Below, one piece after another: positions 21,547 through 33,560 of a DNA stretch of 64,000 nt; position 1 is the first letter of the stretch, and each line of letters starts with the position of its first letter. A program made the translations under genes and the position numbers. The DNA is from Takakia lepidozioides (lineage: Eukaryota; Streptophyta; Takakiopsida; Takakiales; Takakiaceae), in contig CM060731.1 in NCBI GenBank assembly GCA_030704615.1, positions 53,554,221 through 53,618,220 of the forward strand. The letters are read 5' to 3'. A model generated the notes under the pieces. That model did not search any database. It was given only the letters and a program-made list of their open reading frames with translations, and was not told the DNA's origin.

Positions 21547-21669
21547 GTTAGAGGACTGTCGGGGACTTAGAGACTTATACGGGATCTGTAGGGTACCCTT
21601 AATTTTTGCACAGACTGAGACCAACAGGAGCCTTAGGGGTGACAGCAGCGCACTGTAGAGGGGGTTACA

Positions 21670-21880
21670 CAGCCCGTCACAGTCGTCACAGTCGTCACAG
21701 CCAACACAGCCAACACAGCCCGTCACAGTCGTCACAGTCGTCACAGCCGACACAGCCCGTCACAGTCGTCACAGCAGACACAGCCGACACAGCCCGACAC
21801 AGCCAAACACAGTCGCACAGCCAGTCACAGCCCGTCACAGTTTCACACAGCCAGTCACAGCTTGACACAGCTGTCACGAT
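21670..21880 (+). repeat. CACAGTCGT/CACAGCC-type satellite-like tandem repeat
   Basis: About 200 bp consist of short variants of GTCACAGTC, ACACAGCC and GACACAGCC in irregular succession. It lies within the presumed LTR downstream of the polypurine run. Open frames through it in several phases are artefacts of the repeat. Confidence 0.8.
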
Positions 21881-22495
21881 CATAGGGAACGAAGAGTAGG
21901 ACAGGGAACGACTGTGGGGAACAACACCTGCGAAGGGAACATGTTAGTTCACAGACGACGGTTAGTGAGGGAAACGGTTAGAACCGCGGATAGGAAGATA
22001 AAGAGAGAAACGGGGAATTGAGGGACATCATTCGGAGGAGGACTTCTTGGTGATAGAGGAGAGGGGATCGGGCAAAGATGAAGAACGGAAGTGAAGATAG
22101 AGAGATGATGAGTAGATGCTTGATATATGCAAGGCTGTAATGATATTGTAGAGTAGATTAGAGACACAATGGCTTCGGCCTGATACCTGATAAATCATAA
22201 TCGGATACTTTTACGATACAATCACACTGTGTAGAGAGATCTGAGTGAAGCTGTGGAATGAATGGATGAGTTGATGGAATCCAATAGATTGATAAAGCAA
22301 ACTGATACTTAATTATCAATGGTAAGATAGTTAACATGAATACCAAAAGGGAAACAAATAGGAAACACCCCCATGATACACTAGCTGTAGGTCATGACTG
22401 ATTGTTCTGCGCGGGCTGAGTACTTAGAGATTTCCAACTCTTCAATCTTGGAGTTTCCGCCTCGAATAGCGAAGGGATGGGTGAGTAAAAGCCGC
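21881..22495. other. Unrecognised spacer before chromovirus G1
   Basis: No gene or named repeat recognised. It has no resemblance to the protease-coding DNA that precedes the matching point in copy G2, so the breakpoint that truncated G1 lies at about 22495-22505. Confidence 0.4.
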
Positions 22496-22511
22496 GCGAG
22501 AAGAACCACAA

Positions 22512-25500
22512 TTGGTGACGAGGTTGGCGTTCGATGTTCTTCTTCAGCTCGGGAGTTGGGAGGGACGTGAGAACTTCACCATTTGCGAGATCGATGGAGT
22601 GGATCTCATTTTGGGGATGACCTTTTTGAGCAAATCCGGAGCGGTCATAGATGGCCGCAAGAGAGTAATCACGCTACTGTGTGGGAATGGTGGCGAAGTC
22701 TTATGAGTTTCGGAAACGCCCAACCCAGTGGGAGGGCGAATAAACCTGCTGTCAGCAAAGGAATGGACCGTGGAGGAGCCACACGAGCCCCAGTTTTGCT
22801 TTACGTAAGACAAGTGAAGGGAGAAGGCGATAGGAAGCCGAGCCCAGATTGGATCAAGGGGATTTTGGAGAAATACCAGGATGTGATGCTGGAGGATTTA
22901 CCAAGCGGCTTGCCATCGCGAAGAGGAGTTGACCACAAGATTGAGGTGATACCGGGATCGGAGCCGCCTGCCAAGGCGCCCTACCGGTTGAGCCACAGAG
23001 AGTTGGTCGAGCTGAAGGCTCAGCTCAAGGATCTAATGTCAAAGGGTTACATCCGGCCGAGTAAGTCACCCTACGGAGCCCCGGTGCTATTCGCAGACAA
23101 GAAGGATGGGACGCTGCGGATATGTGTCAATTATAGGGCTCTGAATAAGGTGACTATCAAGAACCGGTACCCTTTGCCAAGGATCGACGACCTCTTCGAT
23201 CCGTTGGCAGGAGCGAAGTATTTCAGCCGGATCGATTTGCGCTCCGGCTACCATCAAATCCAAGTGGCGGAAGGAGATGAAGAGAAGACCGCGTGCATGA
23301 CAAGATATGGTTCGTATGAATTCTTGGTGATGCCTTTTGGGGTCACCAACGCACCCGCGACCTTTAACATGCTAATGAGCAGCCTTTTCCACGAGTGGTT
23401 GGATGACTTTGTGATCGTGTACATCGACGACATCTTGGTGTACTCGAAAACAAATGAAGAGCATCTGGAGCACCTCAAAATGGTGTTCCAGAAATTGCGG
23501 GAAGGGAAATTGTATGCCAAAGCTTCAAAGTGCGAATTCGGGGTCACAAAAGTGAAGTTCCTAGGGCATGTGATTACATAGGATGGGATCAAAATGGATG
23601 ACAGAAAGGTGAGGGCGATCTTGGATTGGGAGCCTCCGACTTCGGTCCCGGGAGTGCGATCTTTCCTAGGACTCGCCTCCTATTACCGAAAGTATGTGAG
23701 AAATTTTGCCAAGATTGCGGGGCCGCTGTCAGACCTTCTGTGTAAGTCCAGGTGGGTATGAAACACGTTTTGTGGCCAAGCTTTTGCTGAGTTGAAGCAT
23801 CGGATGGCGGAAGCTCCAGTCCTGAAAATCCCGGAGTTCGACCGTCCATTTGAGATTCATACAGATGCGTCGGACTTTGCAATTGGGGGTGTACTCATGC
23901 AGGATGGACGTCCAGTGGCTTACAAAAGTAAGAAACTGAATGAAGTGGAGCGACGGCCTACACACGAGAAAGAAATGAAGGTGGTGGTGCATTGCTTTGA
24001 GCTTTGGCGCCACTATGTTGGTTCCAACCCGGTGAAGGTGTTTACGGACAATGTCACGGTGAAATATTTTGTCATGCAGCCTAAGTTGTCCCCAAAACTA
24101 CTTAGGTGGCAAAATACTTTGGCGGTGTTCGACGTGGATATCCAATCTAAACCGGGACGGGACAATGTGGTGGTCGATGCTTTAAGTAGAAAGCAGCAGC
24201 TCATGTTGGTGTACAAGGGCGAGACGGCCAAAGGAAGATCCGGAAGGCTTACCGGAAGGATGAGATGGCGAGGTCCGTGATGCGGGACTTGAGGATAGGG
24301 GTTAAATCGCAGTTCCACTTGCAAAATGGACTGCTCCGGTATAAGCAAAAGCGTCTCTACGTGCCGAATGGAGGGATCAGAGATAGTCTCTTGAGAGAAT
24401 GCCATGATGGCCCGCTTGCGGGCCATGGCGGAGCCAAGCGCACCGCGACACTCTTGAAGAAAGAGTATTTCTGGCCCAAACTGAGGGAGGAGGCCGAGGA
24501 GTATGTCAAGACATGCACTACATGCCAACAAAACTGGAGCGAGTACAAAAAGCAAGCAAGGCTGTTACAACCCTTGCCGATTCCAGAGGGGTCTTGGGAA
24601 AGTGTTTCGATGGATTTCATGACTGCTATGCCGCTGTCAAAAGGATTCGATGCAATCATGGTGGTGGTGGATAGGTTCAGTAAAATGGGCTATTTCATCC
24701 CTACCAAGGAGACGGCAATGGCGCAGGAGACGGGGCGACTTTACTTCGCACACGTCTTCAAGCATCATGGACTCCCGAAGGATATTGTCTCGGACCGCGA
24801 TCCAAAGTTTATAAATAAATTTTGGAGGGTACTTTGGAAGAAAATGGGGAGAGGCTCAAGATGAGCACCACCTTCTAACCTACGACGGACGGCCAAACAG
24901 AAAGGGTAAATTCCGTGGTGAAGTAGATCTTGCGGAATTACGTGTCGGCAGATCAATCAGACTGGGTGGAGCACTTGGATGCGGTAGAGTTATGTTCTAA
25001 TAACACAAAACACTCCGCAACGGGAGTTTCCCCTTTCGTATTGGTCTATGGAAAAGCACCTCTGGTGCCGACAAGTTGGGCCGCCCAAGATGTTGAGGAA
25101 CCGGCAGCAGCAGCGGTACTGGAAGAACGCGAGCGTTTGTTGAAGCTCGCAAAGTACAACATTGCCAAAGCTAGGAAACAGTATGAACGGCAGGCAAATT
25201 GGAAGCTGAGGGAAGTTAAGTTTGAGGCAAGCACGGAGGTCTGGTTGAACATCAAGAATTTCTGAGTACCTCCAGAAGTGAGTCCGAAGTTCGTACCTGC
25301 CTATGCAGGACCCTTTCGCATCCGGAAGGTTATGAATGAGGATGTGTATGAATTGGAGCTGCCGGCAAACAGCAAGGTGCATCCGGTATTCCACGTCTCC
25401 CTTTTGAAGCCTTACTTCAAAGATGAAGCGCGTCCGAATCGGCAGCAAGTGTTGCGTCCGCCACCTATGCTGTTGGATCATGAAAATGAACCTGAGTACG

Positions 25501-25676
25501 AGGTGGAGGTAGTGCTTAAGTCGAGGAGGTTCAAGAATCCAGAAACGGAGTATCTCGTGAAATGGAAGGGCTATCATCATGTGGAGACATCTTGGGTGCG
25601 TGCCTCAGAAATGGGAAACGCATCCGAAGCGGTTGCAGTTTTTGAAGGGCGACCTCAAAAGCGGAAGAAGCGTTGA
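22512..25676 (+). pseudogene. Chromovirus pol polyprotein pseudogene (G1)
   Basis: Order: protease remnant ([14 protein letters not shown]); reverse transcriptase with [26 protein letters not shown] and catalytic [11 protein letters not shown] near 23410-23450; RNase H with EIHTDASDFAIGGVLMQ; integrase zinc domain HDGPLAGH...CTTCQQN; integrase core MDFMTAMP, SDRDPKF and a degraded TDGQTER; then a chromodomain (EYEVEVVLKSRRF, YLVKWKGY, SWVRASEMGN) that in this clade directs integration to modified chromatin. Breaks: in-frame stops at 22704-22706, 23579-23581 and 23759-23761 (a Trp codon in G2), a one-base loss near 22797, and further shifts at about 24230, 24860 and 25262. Not functional. Confidence 0.92.
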
Positions 25677-25710
25677 TGGGGACATGAACCTTGGATCGTG
25701 GGGGAGGAAA

Positions 25711-27282
25711 TGCATGCTTAGCCCGGCTTAGCTAGCTCATGAATCCGATTGCAAAAACTTGTGTTATACAAATTTTGTTATAAATGAAATGGTTTCCAAA
25801 TGTTGTGCTTTCTATTTTGTTTGGAATGGTGATGTATGGTATGGTTGACTAGTGTGTAGAATGCATGCTAGCTTACAAAAATGGGAGAGGTAAATTGGAT
25901 TAATCGTGTGTTTGCGTAGTGCCGAAATCGGGTGACTCCCATCCAAGGGGCAAGTAAACTTGTGTCTTCTTTGGGAGTTCACGTGCTAGTGTGCACCTGG
26001 CGCGTGTGCGTACTATAACTGCGCTACCGAGGGGGTTGCCTTGTAGTGCGGGCTAACGCAGAAGCTACGTGCTTCCGTTCACGTACTATAATCGTGTAGC
26101 CTCGGGACGAAGTCGTAGTGCGGCTTCAGCGTGTTCCCGTACCTCAGGCTAGCATTCCAAGGTGGACCCAATTGTAGTGATTGGGCGCACGGTTGGTTCA
26201 AGGTTATCTAGTAAAAAAGGGTTCAAGGTGAACCCTTGCTCAAGGTGATGCCAAAAGCGACATCATGAGCGGTCGCAAGCAATGTTGCTGTAGTAAGGCG
26301 ATTCGATCCTCGAGGAGGATCGTTCCTTGGCCTTGAAGTGGGCCAAGAAGAGTGCACTAGGTGGAGCTTGAGAGGTTCCACCCTTGGCCGGGACTTGGAG
26401 AAAGTTGGCCAAACTAGCTAATAGAGAGTAGAGTCAAGTGGGGGTTTGGTTCTTTGCCATGGGACGCCATGGTACGGAAACAAACTCCTTGATGTGGAAC
26501 GCCACAACTTGGATGTTCGTTTCTACAAAATGAACAAGTCGATGAGGACATCGACTCCCTGTTGGTGGGGGTGTGTATCACGGCCCTTTGCCTGGAGGGT
26601 AGGGGGTCGAGACGCAGAGGGGCTGCCCCTGTGGTGGGGGCGGTGGTAGCAATAGGTACGGGGGGCTGAAGCACCCTTGACCCAAGGCACTCAAGGAGGC
26701 GGAGGCGCTCACTAGGTGGAGCCCCGCATACCTGGTTGCGGTGGGGGTGGCTCCACAAGGGGTGGTGGTAGCTTAGTGGGACTTAGTGGGGGTGACATAT
26801 GACTCACCATGGGGCGGAGACCTTGTGGTGGGAGTCGTGGGGAGTCTTGGGACTCATCACGGTCCAATGGGGCCGTGGTGGGTGGGCCAAGACTCACCGC
26901 GACTCATCACCGGGAGTCGAGGGTCTTCGTGGTGATTCGCCATAAAATGGCAGGGTTGTTTGTGAAACCCCCGCGGACAGTCACAAAAGTATATATAGGG
27001 AGTAGTAACCCCGAGAACGGTGCAAGCCCGTCGGTGACCAAAAACTAGTGAGTGAGCGAGCAAGCCGGAAAGCGACCAAGGAGTGGGTAGCTATTCTGGA
27101 CTGCCATCTACCAAAGGGAATTTCCACTAGGCCGAAATTGGTGGAGGGTCTTTTGGAAGTGTAAAGGGGGTGAGCAGCCGAAGCTCCGAGTTGGCCCGGC
27201 AGCTAGGTTGGGAGTTAGGCGCGCGCATCAGAGCAAGTAACTATGACTTGAAGGGGAGCTTACCAAAGTGAGGTGCGCGACA
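25711..27282 (+). repeat. 3' LTR of chromovirus G1 (1572 bp)
   Basis: Begins TGCATGCTTAGCC directly after a polypurine tract (GTGGGGGAGGAAA) and ends GGTGCGCGACA, so it has TG...CA ends. G2 carries the inverted counterpart with the same two edges. A TATATATA motif at about 26989-26997 is the likely LTR promoter TATA box. Short open frames in the LTR are not genes. Confidence 0.85.
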
Positions 27283-28429
27283 TTGCCACTCACCTGATGC
27301 ATCCTCATTTACACACATATTTATGTGGTGGTTTTTGGGACGGGCACAGGTGAGGGTCTTCACTTGTTTTGATTTCTTGAAGCTTGCAGTTCCTATTCTT
27401 GCAAATGTGGGTGCTGTTGTTGTCTGCTGCTGAGCCTCTTGCTGCTTCAAAACGGCCAACATACGGATGCAGACCTGCTTCAACTTGGCTCCAATGAGGA
27501 TCTACTTCTGCTCTTTACCTTGTTTGTGGTTTCTTGCAACCATATCTACATGGCAGGAGGTAGGGCAGACATGAGACTTCATGAAATACAATTCTACCGA
27601 TTTATCTACTGTTTTTTTCATGTTTCAATGCGGGTATAATGTAGCAGTCGGTGACTTGGCTGCACTGAAATTCGGCTCTACAATGAAACCTCTTGGCTGG
27701 TTATTAAGACGGACTGTTGTGCCTTACTAGACAACACACATTCTGCAAGGCCTTCATTTCACTTTGATTTCATATGATGGACTGCAAACAGGGTTTTTGA
27801 ATTACCTTTCTACCCTGGCAGAGCTGTTTTTAAGGCCCTGGAATACCACTCCAAACTTGTATCTGCTTAAAAAAACTCGGCCCTGTTTCTATTTTATGAA
27901 TCCTACTTGTGTCTTATGTCTTGTAAAACATACATTGTGGTTATTTATAGACTACCAAGCATCACATTGTTGGGCTCTTTTTAGACTACAAACTGTTTTC
28001 TAAAGTACCCCAAGTGATCTCTTGGGACAAAAAATTGGTAAGCTCTATATGGTCTCTTAATATACTCCCTATATTGTGCTTGCTTTGCATCTCCGTTGGC
28101 CTGCAATAGAAATACCAGATCCAGATGTACCAGTATGGTTTGGCTGGAATATGCTCAAGACATGTATGTCTTACTGTTTCAATTTCAATTTTAAGTACTA
28201 TATGCCTGGCTCTGGAGATTTATCTCCAGACGTGCAATCTGGGTTTTTGAAATGAGATTACAATCTACAAGTATGGTGATGAATGTCTGATGTCAACCCA
28301 TGGTGCTTTCATGATATGAATGACCAGAAATCCCGCCCTCCCACCCTGTTTTTTCAGATACCCTGAAATGTAACGAGGTCTTCAAATGAGATGGTTTTTT
28401 TTAAAAAAAAGGGTTGTTAGATGGTGCCC
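27283..28429. other. No gene recognised
   Basis: Ordinary-looking non-coding DNA. A short stretch at 27291-27355 is bounded by CTCACCTG and CAGGTGAG, and its GGTTTTTGGGACGGGC core recurs in altered form at 31421-31440. It may be a small dispersed repeat. Confidence 0.3.
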
Positions 28430-29420
28430 TGTAAAGGGCTGCATTGTCTTTCAATGACAATGACCTTAGTGGTCTTGTCCATGTCTTGACATGACATGTA
28501 TATCTTCTCTCTCTCTCTTTGTCTTCTGTCACTCCCCCCAAAAAAAAAACAAAGCAGAGAGGGAGAGAGTGGGAGAGAGAGGAAGAGGGACAGAGGGTGC
28601 ATGAAAAAGTCCCCCCCCCCCTCCTTCTTTTTCTTTTTCTTTTTCTATCTCTCCCCCTCTCTCTCTGTCTTTTGTCACTCCCCACAAAAAAAAAAAACAG
28701 AGATGGAGAGAGAGAGAGAGGGAAAGAGAGGGAGAGAGAGGGAGAGAGGGAGAGTGCAAGAAAAAAGAAAATGAAGGTGGGGGGGAACTGACTGAGCAGC
28801 AACAGCGGCTCCATCAGTCCCCCCCCCCAACCTTCTTTTTCTTTTTCTTTTTCTTTTTCCTCGTCTCGCCCTCTCCCTCCCTCCCTCTCTCTCTCTGTCT
28901 TCTGTCACTCCCCACAAAATAAAACAAAGCAGAGACCTGGCCAGAGGGGGCAGAAGAGAGGGAGAGAGGGGGAGAGAGAGGGAGAGGGAGAGAGGGTGTA
29001 TGAAATAACAAAAAAGAAGGTGGGGGGGGGGGGGGGGGAGTGACTGAGCAGCAGCAGTTGCTCAGTTAGTTCCCAAAACCCCCCACCTTTTTTTTGGTTT
29101 TTTTCCTCCTCTGGCTCTCTCTCTCTCTCCCTCTCTCTCCCTCTCCCTCTCTCCCTCTGTCCTCTTCCACTCCCCACAAAAATAAACAAAGCAAAGAGGG
29201 AGAGAGGGGGCAGAAGAGAGGGAGAGAAATGAAGAGGGACATAGGGAGAGGGAGAGAGGGAGAGGGAGAGAGGGTGCATGAAAAAAAAAAAAAATGTGGG
29301 TGGGGAGTGACTGAGCAGTAGCAGTCAGTCCCCCCCACCCCACCCCCCCACCTTCTTTTTGTTTTCTTTTCCTCCTCTGGATCTCTCTCTCTCTCTCCCT
29401 CTCTTCAATCCTGTTACTAT
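28430..29420. repeat. CT/GA mosaic tandem repeat, about four units
   Basis: Units of about 200-260 bp repeat the order: CT-rich tract, TGTCACTCCCCACAAAA, AACAAAGCAGAGA, GA-rich tract, GGGTGCATGAAAA, AAGGTGGGG, TGACTGAGCAGCAGCAG, then CCCCACCTTCTTTTTC leading into the next CT tract. CT faces GA, and AAGGTGGGG faces CCCCACCTT, so each unit can form nested hairpins and triplex-prone purine/pyrimidine tracts. The left flank (GGTGCCCTGTAAAGGGCTG...) resembles the left flank of the CT tract at 33.1 kb. Confidence 0.8.
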
Positions 29421-32400
29421 AAGTTCTTGTCTCTTTTCTTTTTTTAGAAAAAGAAGAAATGGCATGGAGGAACCTGTCATGTTTCAGACTTGTCTTAGTT
29501 TAATGAAATAAAGACAGCTCAAATGCATTATAAAAAACTTTACCAGAATGGCTGGAGTATTCCCTGACCACTGGTTGGTTTTTATAATTATTTCTAAGTC
29601 TTTTTTCTAAGTCTTTTTTCTGGATTTCATGGCTTGAGACATGGTCTAATAATATCTTTTTATCCTTGGAACCTGCTGGTTATATCCCCAATAGACTGGC
29701 AAAGAGCAATGTTTATTACTTATGGGATTTTACCCCTGGATTACATAAAGATGAATGAGGACATTACAGGTCTCGATGAATGAGATAACTAGCTCTCATC
29801 TCTGACAATGTGACCTGAGGCGGCCTCTAAATAATATCATGACTACAGCAAATGGAACAACATGACATTACCATGATTACCTATGCATAACTAGTCATGA
29901 TTAACCTAGGACAGTTTACTATGGACAGTGAAGTCCTTGAACGATACAGGATGTATCGGGTAAATTGGTTCTGATGATAAAAAATAACCCTGGATGTTTC
30001 CAGAATTTTCCTCGTTATGGCAGTCTGGGAAATGAGGCGGTTACCCTGAGCCTTCCCAAGCTTTACTCGGAGGAATTCTGGTTAAGACTACCTGCGTACA
30101 ACAAAGAAAAAACAATCGGACGTCTGAAGGGGAGTTACCCAGGCAATTGAATATGCAAGGGACTTTAAAAAGAGAGTGGGGGTTCTTTTGATTGGTTGCT
30201 GCTGGAGACAAGCTTCAGGGAAGATCTCAGTGTCTTTTGTAAATTGAGACCCTGAAAATGCTTATATGTTATGGAGAGCAAGGAACGTGGCTTGCTAGGA
30301 CCGGACGTCCTTTGATTAATCCAGATGGTTCCTGCTTACGGCATTCTGTGATTTTGAAGCAGATGCCCCAAGTCTGCCTATGGCTTCCTATATTTCAATG
30401 TCGTTTGTAAGACTGGAGTGAAACCATGAATTCAGATACCTTCTCATTTGATGATAACGGAGAAAAAGTGGAGACTCTCCTCGTACGCTCAGACTTCGTT
30501 GAGTTTGCAGGAAAGCAGTGGCATGAGTCACTTCCTCTGGGGCTTTAAGTTTTCTTTTGGGCAGGTGGCTTGCCATCTTTGGTGTGGCAAGAATTCTTTG
30601 ACAAAAGAATTGGCATTCAACAAAAGAATCATGGCCTGACAGTAGCAGATCCCATGATGATGAATTCGCAGAAGTGGCGGCATCCCTGAGTGCCCTACAT
30701 ACGCCGACTCTGCATTCACTGGCAAGGGGAGTAGTGCTCTCCCGCTACCTGGTTCTTGAGCTATTCCTTCAAGTCTTAATTGGCTGATGCAGTGAGTGAC
30801 CTCTCTTGAGTGAACTTAGCATTCAGGTCGGGGCTACATGCAGTCTACCTAAAACAGTGAGCCAGTCAGGTCCAGTGCATTAGCATTTGCTGCACACTTT
30901 GTAGAAAGCTGATGTTGTGTTTAAGTCCACAAGCCCCAGCCCAAAGTGGCCCAGACTTAGTGTCTGTTGCGATCAGCGCTGCTGGAGCTCTCCACGACTC
31001 ACCTGGACCAGCCATGTTGCAAGCAGGACTTCCACAAGCTATAGCATGATGCCTTGAATATGGGTGGCTAACCTGGAATGGCCTTTCTTTGTTTATTCTG
31101 AAGGAGACTTATATAAAAACCCTAACATGAAACAAATTACAGCTTTTCTTAGCTGTAACCTTAGGGCTTGCATAATATGTTGAATATAGGGACACTTATG
31201 ACTGTCTTTATGTTTTCAGACAGTTTGCATTTACCCATAGGTTGTGATGTTTCTTACAGCCTATATATCTCTACCTCAAGGATTCAAGAATTATTTTTGC
31301 TCGACTTGAGAACATCTCAGTATGTGTTTTTCATTTACATAGGTTCATTTTGGAAAGCAATAGCACGCACAGGAAACTCGTTATGCACCAGCACCTCACT
31401 AACACTCATTTTGATGTGTTGTTTTTGGGACGGGCGACAGGTGAGAGTTTCCTGCCTTCTATGAAAATATGTAATGGTGAATGCAACTGAGAAGATTGTA
31501 GGCTGTCAAGACATGAGACCTTCGGAAGGACAAATACGGAGAGACAGGGGAGTTACACCAGTCCCACACAGACTAAAGCACCCTGTTTGTTGTTTTTTGA
31601 TAGACTCTAGATAGAGGACCATAGCTCAAATGCTTTGTATTCTCATTTGGCTGGTTTTCCTCTACTGAATTTTGTGAAAGTTAAAATGCAGTGGCTTGGC
31701 TGAATAGAATCCAACATAGGCCTTCAAACCATATGAAGTCTTCATGGATCTTTCAGACTCTGACTACAGCCTGATTCTTTTACATTTTCAGACTGTTTGC
31801 AGTATAGCCAGAGGCTGAGCTTTAATCCCTATTGGGGTGGATGTCCTTTGATGAACTCTGTGACAGCTAGTTCACAATAGAACTCTTGAATGGAATCCAA
31901 CACATAATTGAACAGCATGAAGTCTGGGGGTCTTTCAAATCATGATTACAACCCTGCTTGACTCTGAATTTTGAAGAAAAATGAGTGCTGTTTAGTAAGA
32001 AAGGTACTCTGTTACTGGGTCAGAATTTGGTTACAAACAAGTTGTTGGCTTACAACAGAAACATGACCAGGCTATAGACCTTTTTTATGCTTCCATGTAT
32101 GTGATAAACCACTGTAACCAGTAACTGTGAGTTTATCAAGGGAATGCCTTTTCAGAAGCCTAGGATTTTCAAAACTGATATACTATGGATACCTTCTGTT
32201 ATGAAAATTTCCAACAGATGATGTATTCTGGTTTCATAAACTAAATGGTTCCATAGTTAGTCATCTGACTGTTGTTCTGTACTTATGAAACACAGCCGGC
32301 CAGATTATACCAGGTCTGAAATTTATTCCAATCTCCCTTCATGCCTTATAATAAATGGAGGCCATGAGTGTATGTGGGATTTTGGTGTCTACGTTATGTT

Positions 32401-33089
32401 GAACAAGAGTTGCTGGTGGTATTCCAGGGTATTCTGGTACTTGAAAGCAGTCAGCCGTATGTTGTATAAACAAACAGACAAAGACCTGGTACCTAACATA
32501 AGTAACTAATTCCAGACACCATAAAAAAAAACCAAGAATTGGGATTCAATTCTTGCAAAATGGCATAATGATCCAGGTGGTTTTAAATGGTTGGAATGGT
32601 TTTGCCACACAATCCTAGCCTAGATCGGCCTTTGGCACTGGCTATGACGATATAATAAAGGGTTGAAAACCAGTTACTCTTTACTTGCTCAAAACCTTCA
32701 CCATGTATCTTGAATCTGTCATGAGCTCTACAACACATGTCGATGTGATTCACTTAAGAACCTGCTTGAAGTAAATATGACATTGGAAGCAATCTAATGT
32801 TGTTCTTATGAAGCTGCCTCTATTAAAGCAGTAATTTTTCAACCAAGGACTTGGACTCAAGCCTGGCTAATGGCATGCTGGTCTAAATGGTTGTAAATGA
32901 TGGGAATGCATCATTTACTCTAGTTGTAATTGCTCTCTGGGAGTCCTATAATGTTGCCTTTCTTGAAACTGTACGTTTCACCCAGTCTATTGGGGGTCTT
33001 ATAATGATGCATTTCTTGAAACAGTAAGGTTTCAACCACTACCCCACGCTACCACCCTATTTAGTTCATGTTAAACCTGGTTTGGGTCC
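29421..33089. other. Long stretch without a recognised gene
   Basis: No coding signal on either strand. A diverged tandem duplication is visible: the block containing GAATCCAACA...ATGAAGTCT...TCTTTCA occurs near 31708-31760 and again near 31898-31945. It could be old intron or intergenic DNA. Confidence 0.35.
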
Positions 33090-33183
33090 TTTAATGATAG
33101 TGCCCTGTCATGGGGCTGATTTGTCATTTCCAGTTTCCAGTTGATTGAACTGTCCTTGTCTTGACAAGACAAGTCCAATTACC

Positions 33184-33244
<61 letters not shown>

Positions 33245-33494
33245 GTTTTTCTTTCCATTTTGTCCCATAAGATCTATGAGCTTCCCGCGGACGTTATAAC
33301 CCACCATTTCATTTCATTTCATTTCGTTTCTCTCTCCCTCTGCCCCTGTCCCTCTCTCTCCCTCATTTTGTCACTTCCCACAAAAATGAACAAAGGAGAG
33401 AGGGAGAGGGAGAGCGCCTACCTCTGTGGCGCCGACGCTGCTGCCTACGGCACGTGTCCCCGCCGTCGGAAGGCCTCTCTCCCCCGCTCCGCCG

Positions 33495-33549
<55 letters not shown>

Positions 33550-33560
33550 TTGTTGCTGCT
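33090..33560. repeat. CT-rich repeat locus related to 28.4-29.4 kb
   Basis: A GTGCCCTGTCATGGGGCTG flank leads into a pure (TC)n run of about 65 bp at 33180-33242, then a unique-looking block (about 33241-33345) including CCCGCGGACGTTATAA, then TTTTGTCACTTCCCACAAAAA and GA-rich sequence, and a second (TC)n run at 33500-33544. The middle block occurs inverted at 46384-46482. Confidence 0.8.

Larger units (their letters stand above)
22500..27282 (+). mobile_element. Chromovirus (Ty3/gypsy) copy G1, 5'-truncated
   Basis: Contains the end of the protease, reverse transcriptase, RNase H, integrase, a C-terminal chromodomain and one LTR. It lacks gag, most of the protease and the 5' LTR. Its partner G2 lies in opposite orientation at 59052-64000 and is very similar across pol and LTR, so the pair forms a widely spaced inverted repeat. 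Confidence 0.9.

Noticed and set aside
25981-27282. Several frames in the G1 and G2 LTRs
   Set aside because: Both LTRs show the same short frames without motifs; they are LTR sequence, not genes.
28496-29343. Open frames of Leu/Ser/Pro or Arg/Glu repeats across the CT/GA region
   Set aside because: They are produced in every frame by the simple-sequence tracts and have no other coding signal.
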